NCBI GenBank assembly: GCA_008508345.1
Contig: QNGE01000763.1
Span: 163,831 to 227,830 of the forward strand
Source: Paragonimus westermani
Lineage: Eukaryota; Platyhelminthes; Trematoda; Plagiorchiida; Troglotrematidae
Length of the DNA: 64,000 nt
Direction of reading: 5' to 3'
Below, piece after piece: positions 63,770 to 64,000 of this stretch. The notes beneath the pieces were generated by a model. The model saw only the letters and a list, made by a program, of their open reading frames with translations, was not told where the DNA came from and ran no database searches. A program made the translations under genes and the position numbers. The stretch's first letter is position 1. Each line of letters opens with the position of its first letter.

Positions 63770-64000
63770 TTTTGCCACTGTAATTTTGAATCGCATTCGG
63801 AAGCAAAAGAAAAACCCTTCTGGCAAATCCTTCAGGATATCACTCAGTTTTTACTCATGGACGTACCTCAGTCGGTATCCAACTGTAAACAATGATTCTT
63901 GTGAAGTCACAGTTAAATATGTAATTCTGCAACGCCCACCTACCTGTTCAGTACCATAGTTAATCCCGAACTTATTTCTCCAGAGATCAGTATGGGACTG

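Larger units (their letters stand above)
56843..64000. other. Downstream flank without a supported gene
   Basis: After the PDZ gene no confident exon was found. A plus-strand frame at 57048-57302 follows a good acceptor and is treated as a finding. The rest holds an AAAAC repeat (60476), the fourth hammerhead-type retroposon copy (63330-63500) and a CA repeat (63758). Short frames on both strands, including 57787-58011, 60813-61085 and 61830-62141, resemble nothing known. Confidence 0.5.

Noticed and set aside
1..64000. CRISPR arrays, rRNA genes and bacterial-type operons
   Set aside because: None seen. The large introns, eukaryotic splice signals and retroelements show this is eukaryotic nuclear DNA.

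Overview
The window looks like a stretch of a flatworm nuclear genome, most likely a digenean trematode. It is AT-rich and gene-poor. It holds decayed Penelope-like retroelement (PLE) fragments of the kind common in trematodes, tRNA-derived retroposons with a hammerhead-ribozyme-like module, and one protein gene spread over more than 50 kb by very large introns. There are no bacterial-style operons, rRNA genes or convincing tRNA genes. The organism assignment is an inference, because no species-diagnostic gene is present.

The main gene is on the + strand and appears to run from an ATG at 3700 to a stop ending at 56841. Exon 1 (3700-3795) and exon 2 (18813-18964) together encode one N-terminal PDZ domain, with a WGFRL carboxylate-binding loop and an EGD/ING core. 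It resembles the PDZ of the synaptopodin-2 and ALP/Enigma/ZASP actin-associated families. Exon 3 (29579-30033) encodes a proline-rich region with runs of 7, 4 and 9 prolines. These three exons join in compatible phase and are the secure part. Further downstream, small exons at 39297, 41647, 44666 and 55367 and a last exon at 56630-56841 also join without a phase conflict, giving a model of 8 exons and 401 residues without LIM domains. The exons after the third are proposals from splice signals, phase and open frame only.

Mobile DNA: PLE pieces lie at 481-1260, 24780-24935 and 33139-34090. The first is a junction in which a reverse-transcriptase piece (+) abuts an endonuclease piece (-) with overlapping element sequence, the layout left by twin priming. 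Four dispersed copies of a short retroposon (near 8.78, 13.07, 50.87 and 63.46 kb) share a pol III B-box-like block, then 20 or 21 bases, then a hammerhead core (CTGAYRAG ... GAAAC). This family is the most unusual biology in the window. All four copies look damaged, but two retain complementary arms.

Two single N characters mark likely assembly joins. One (33612) sits between two identical 45-base direct repeats. The other (4467) sits beside the arm of a 21-base inverted repeat. The rest is intron or intergenic sequence with a few microsatellites, in which no further gene could be supported.
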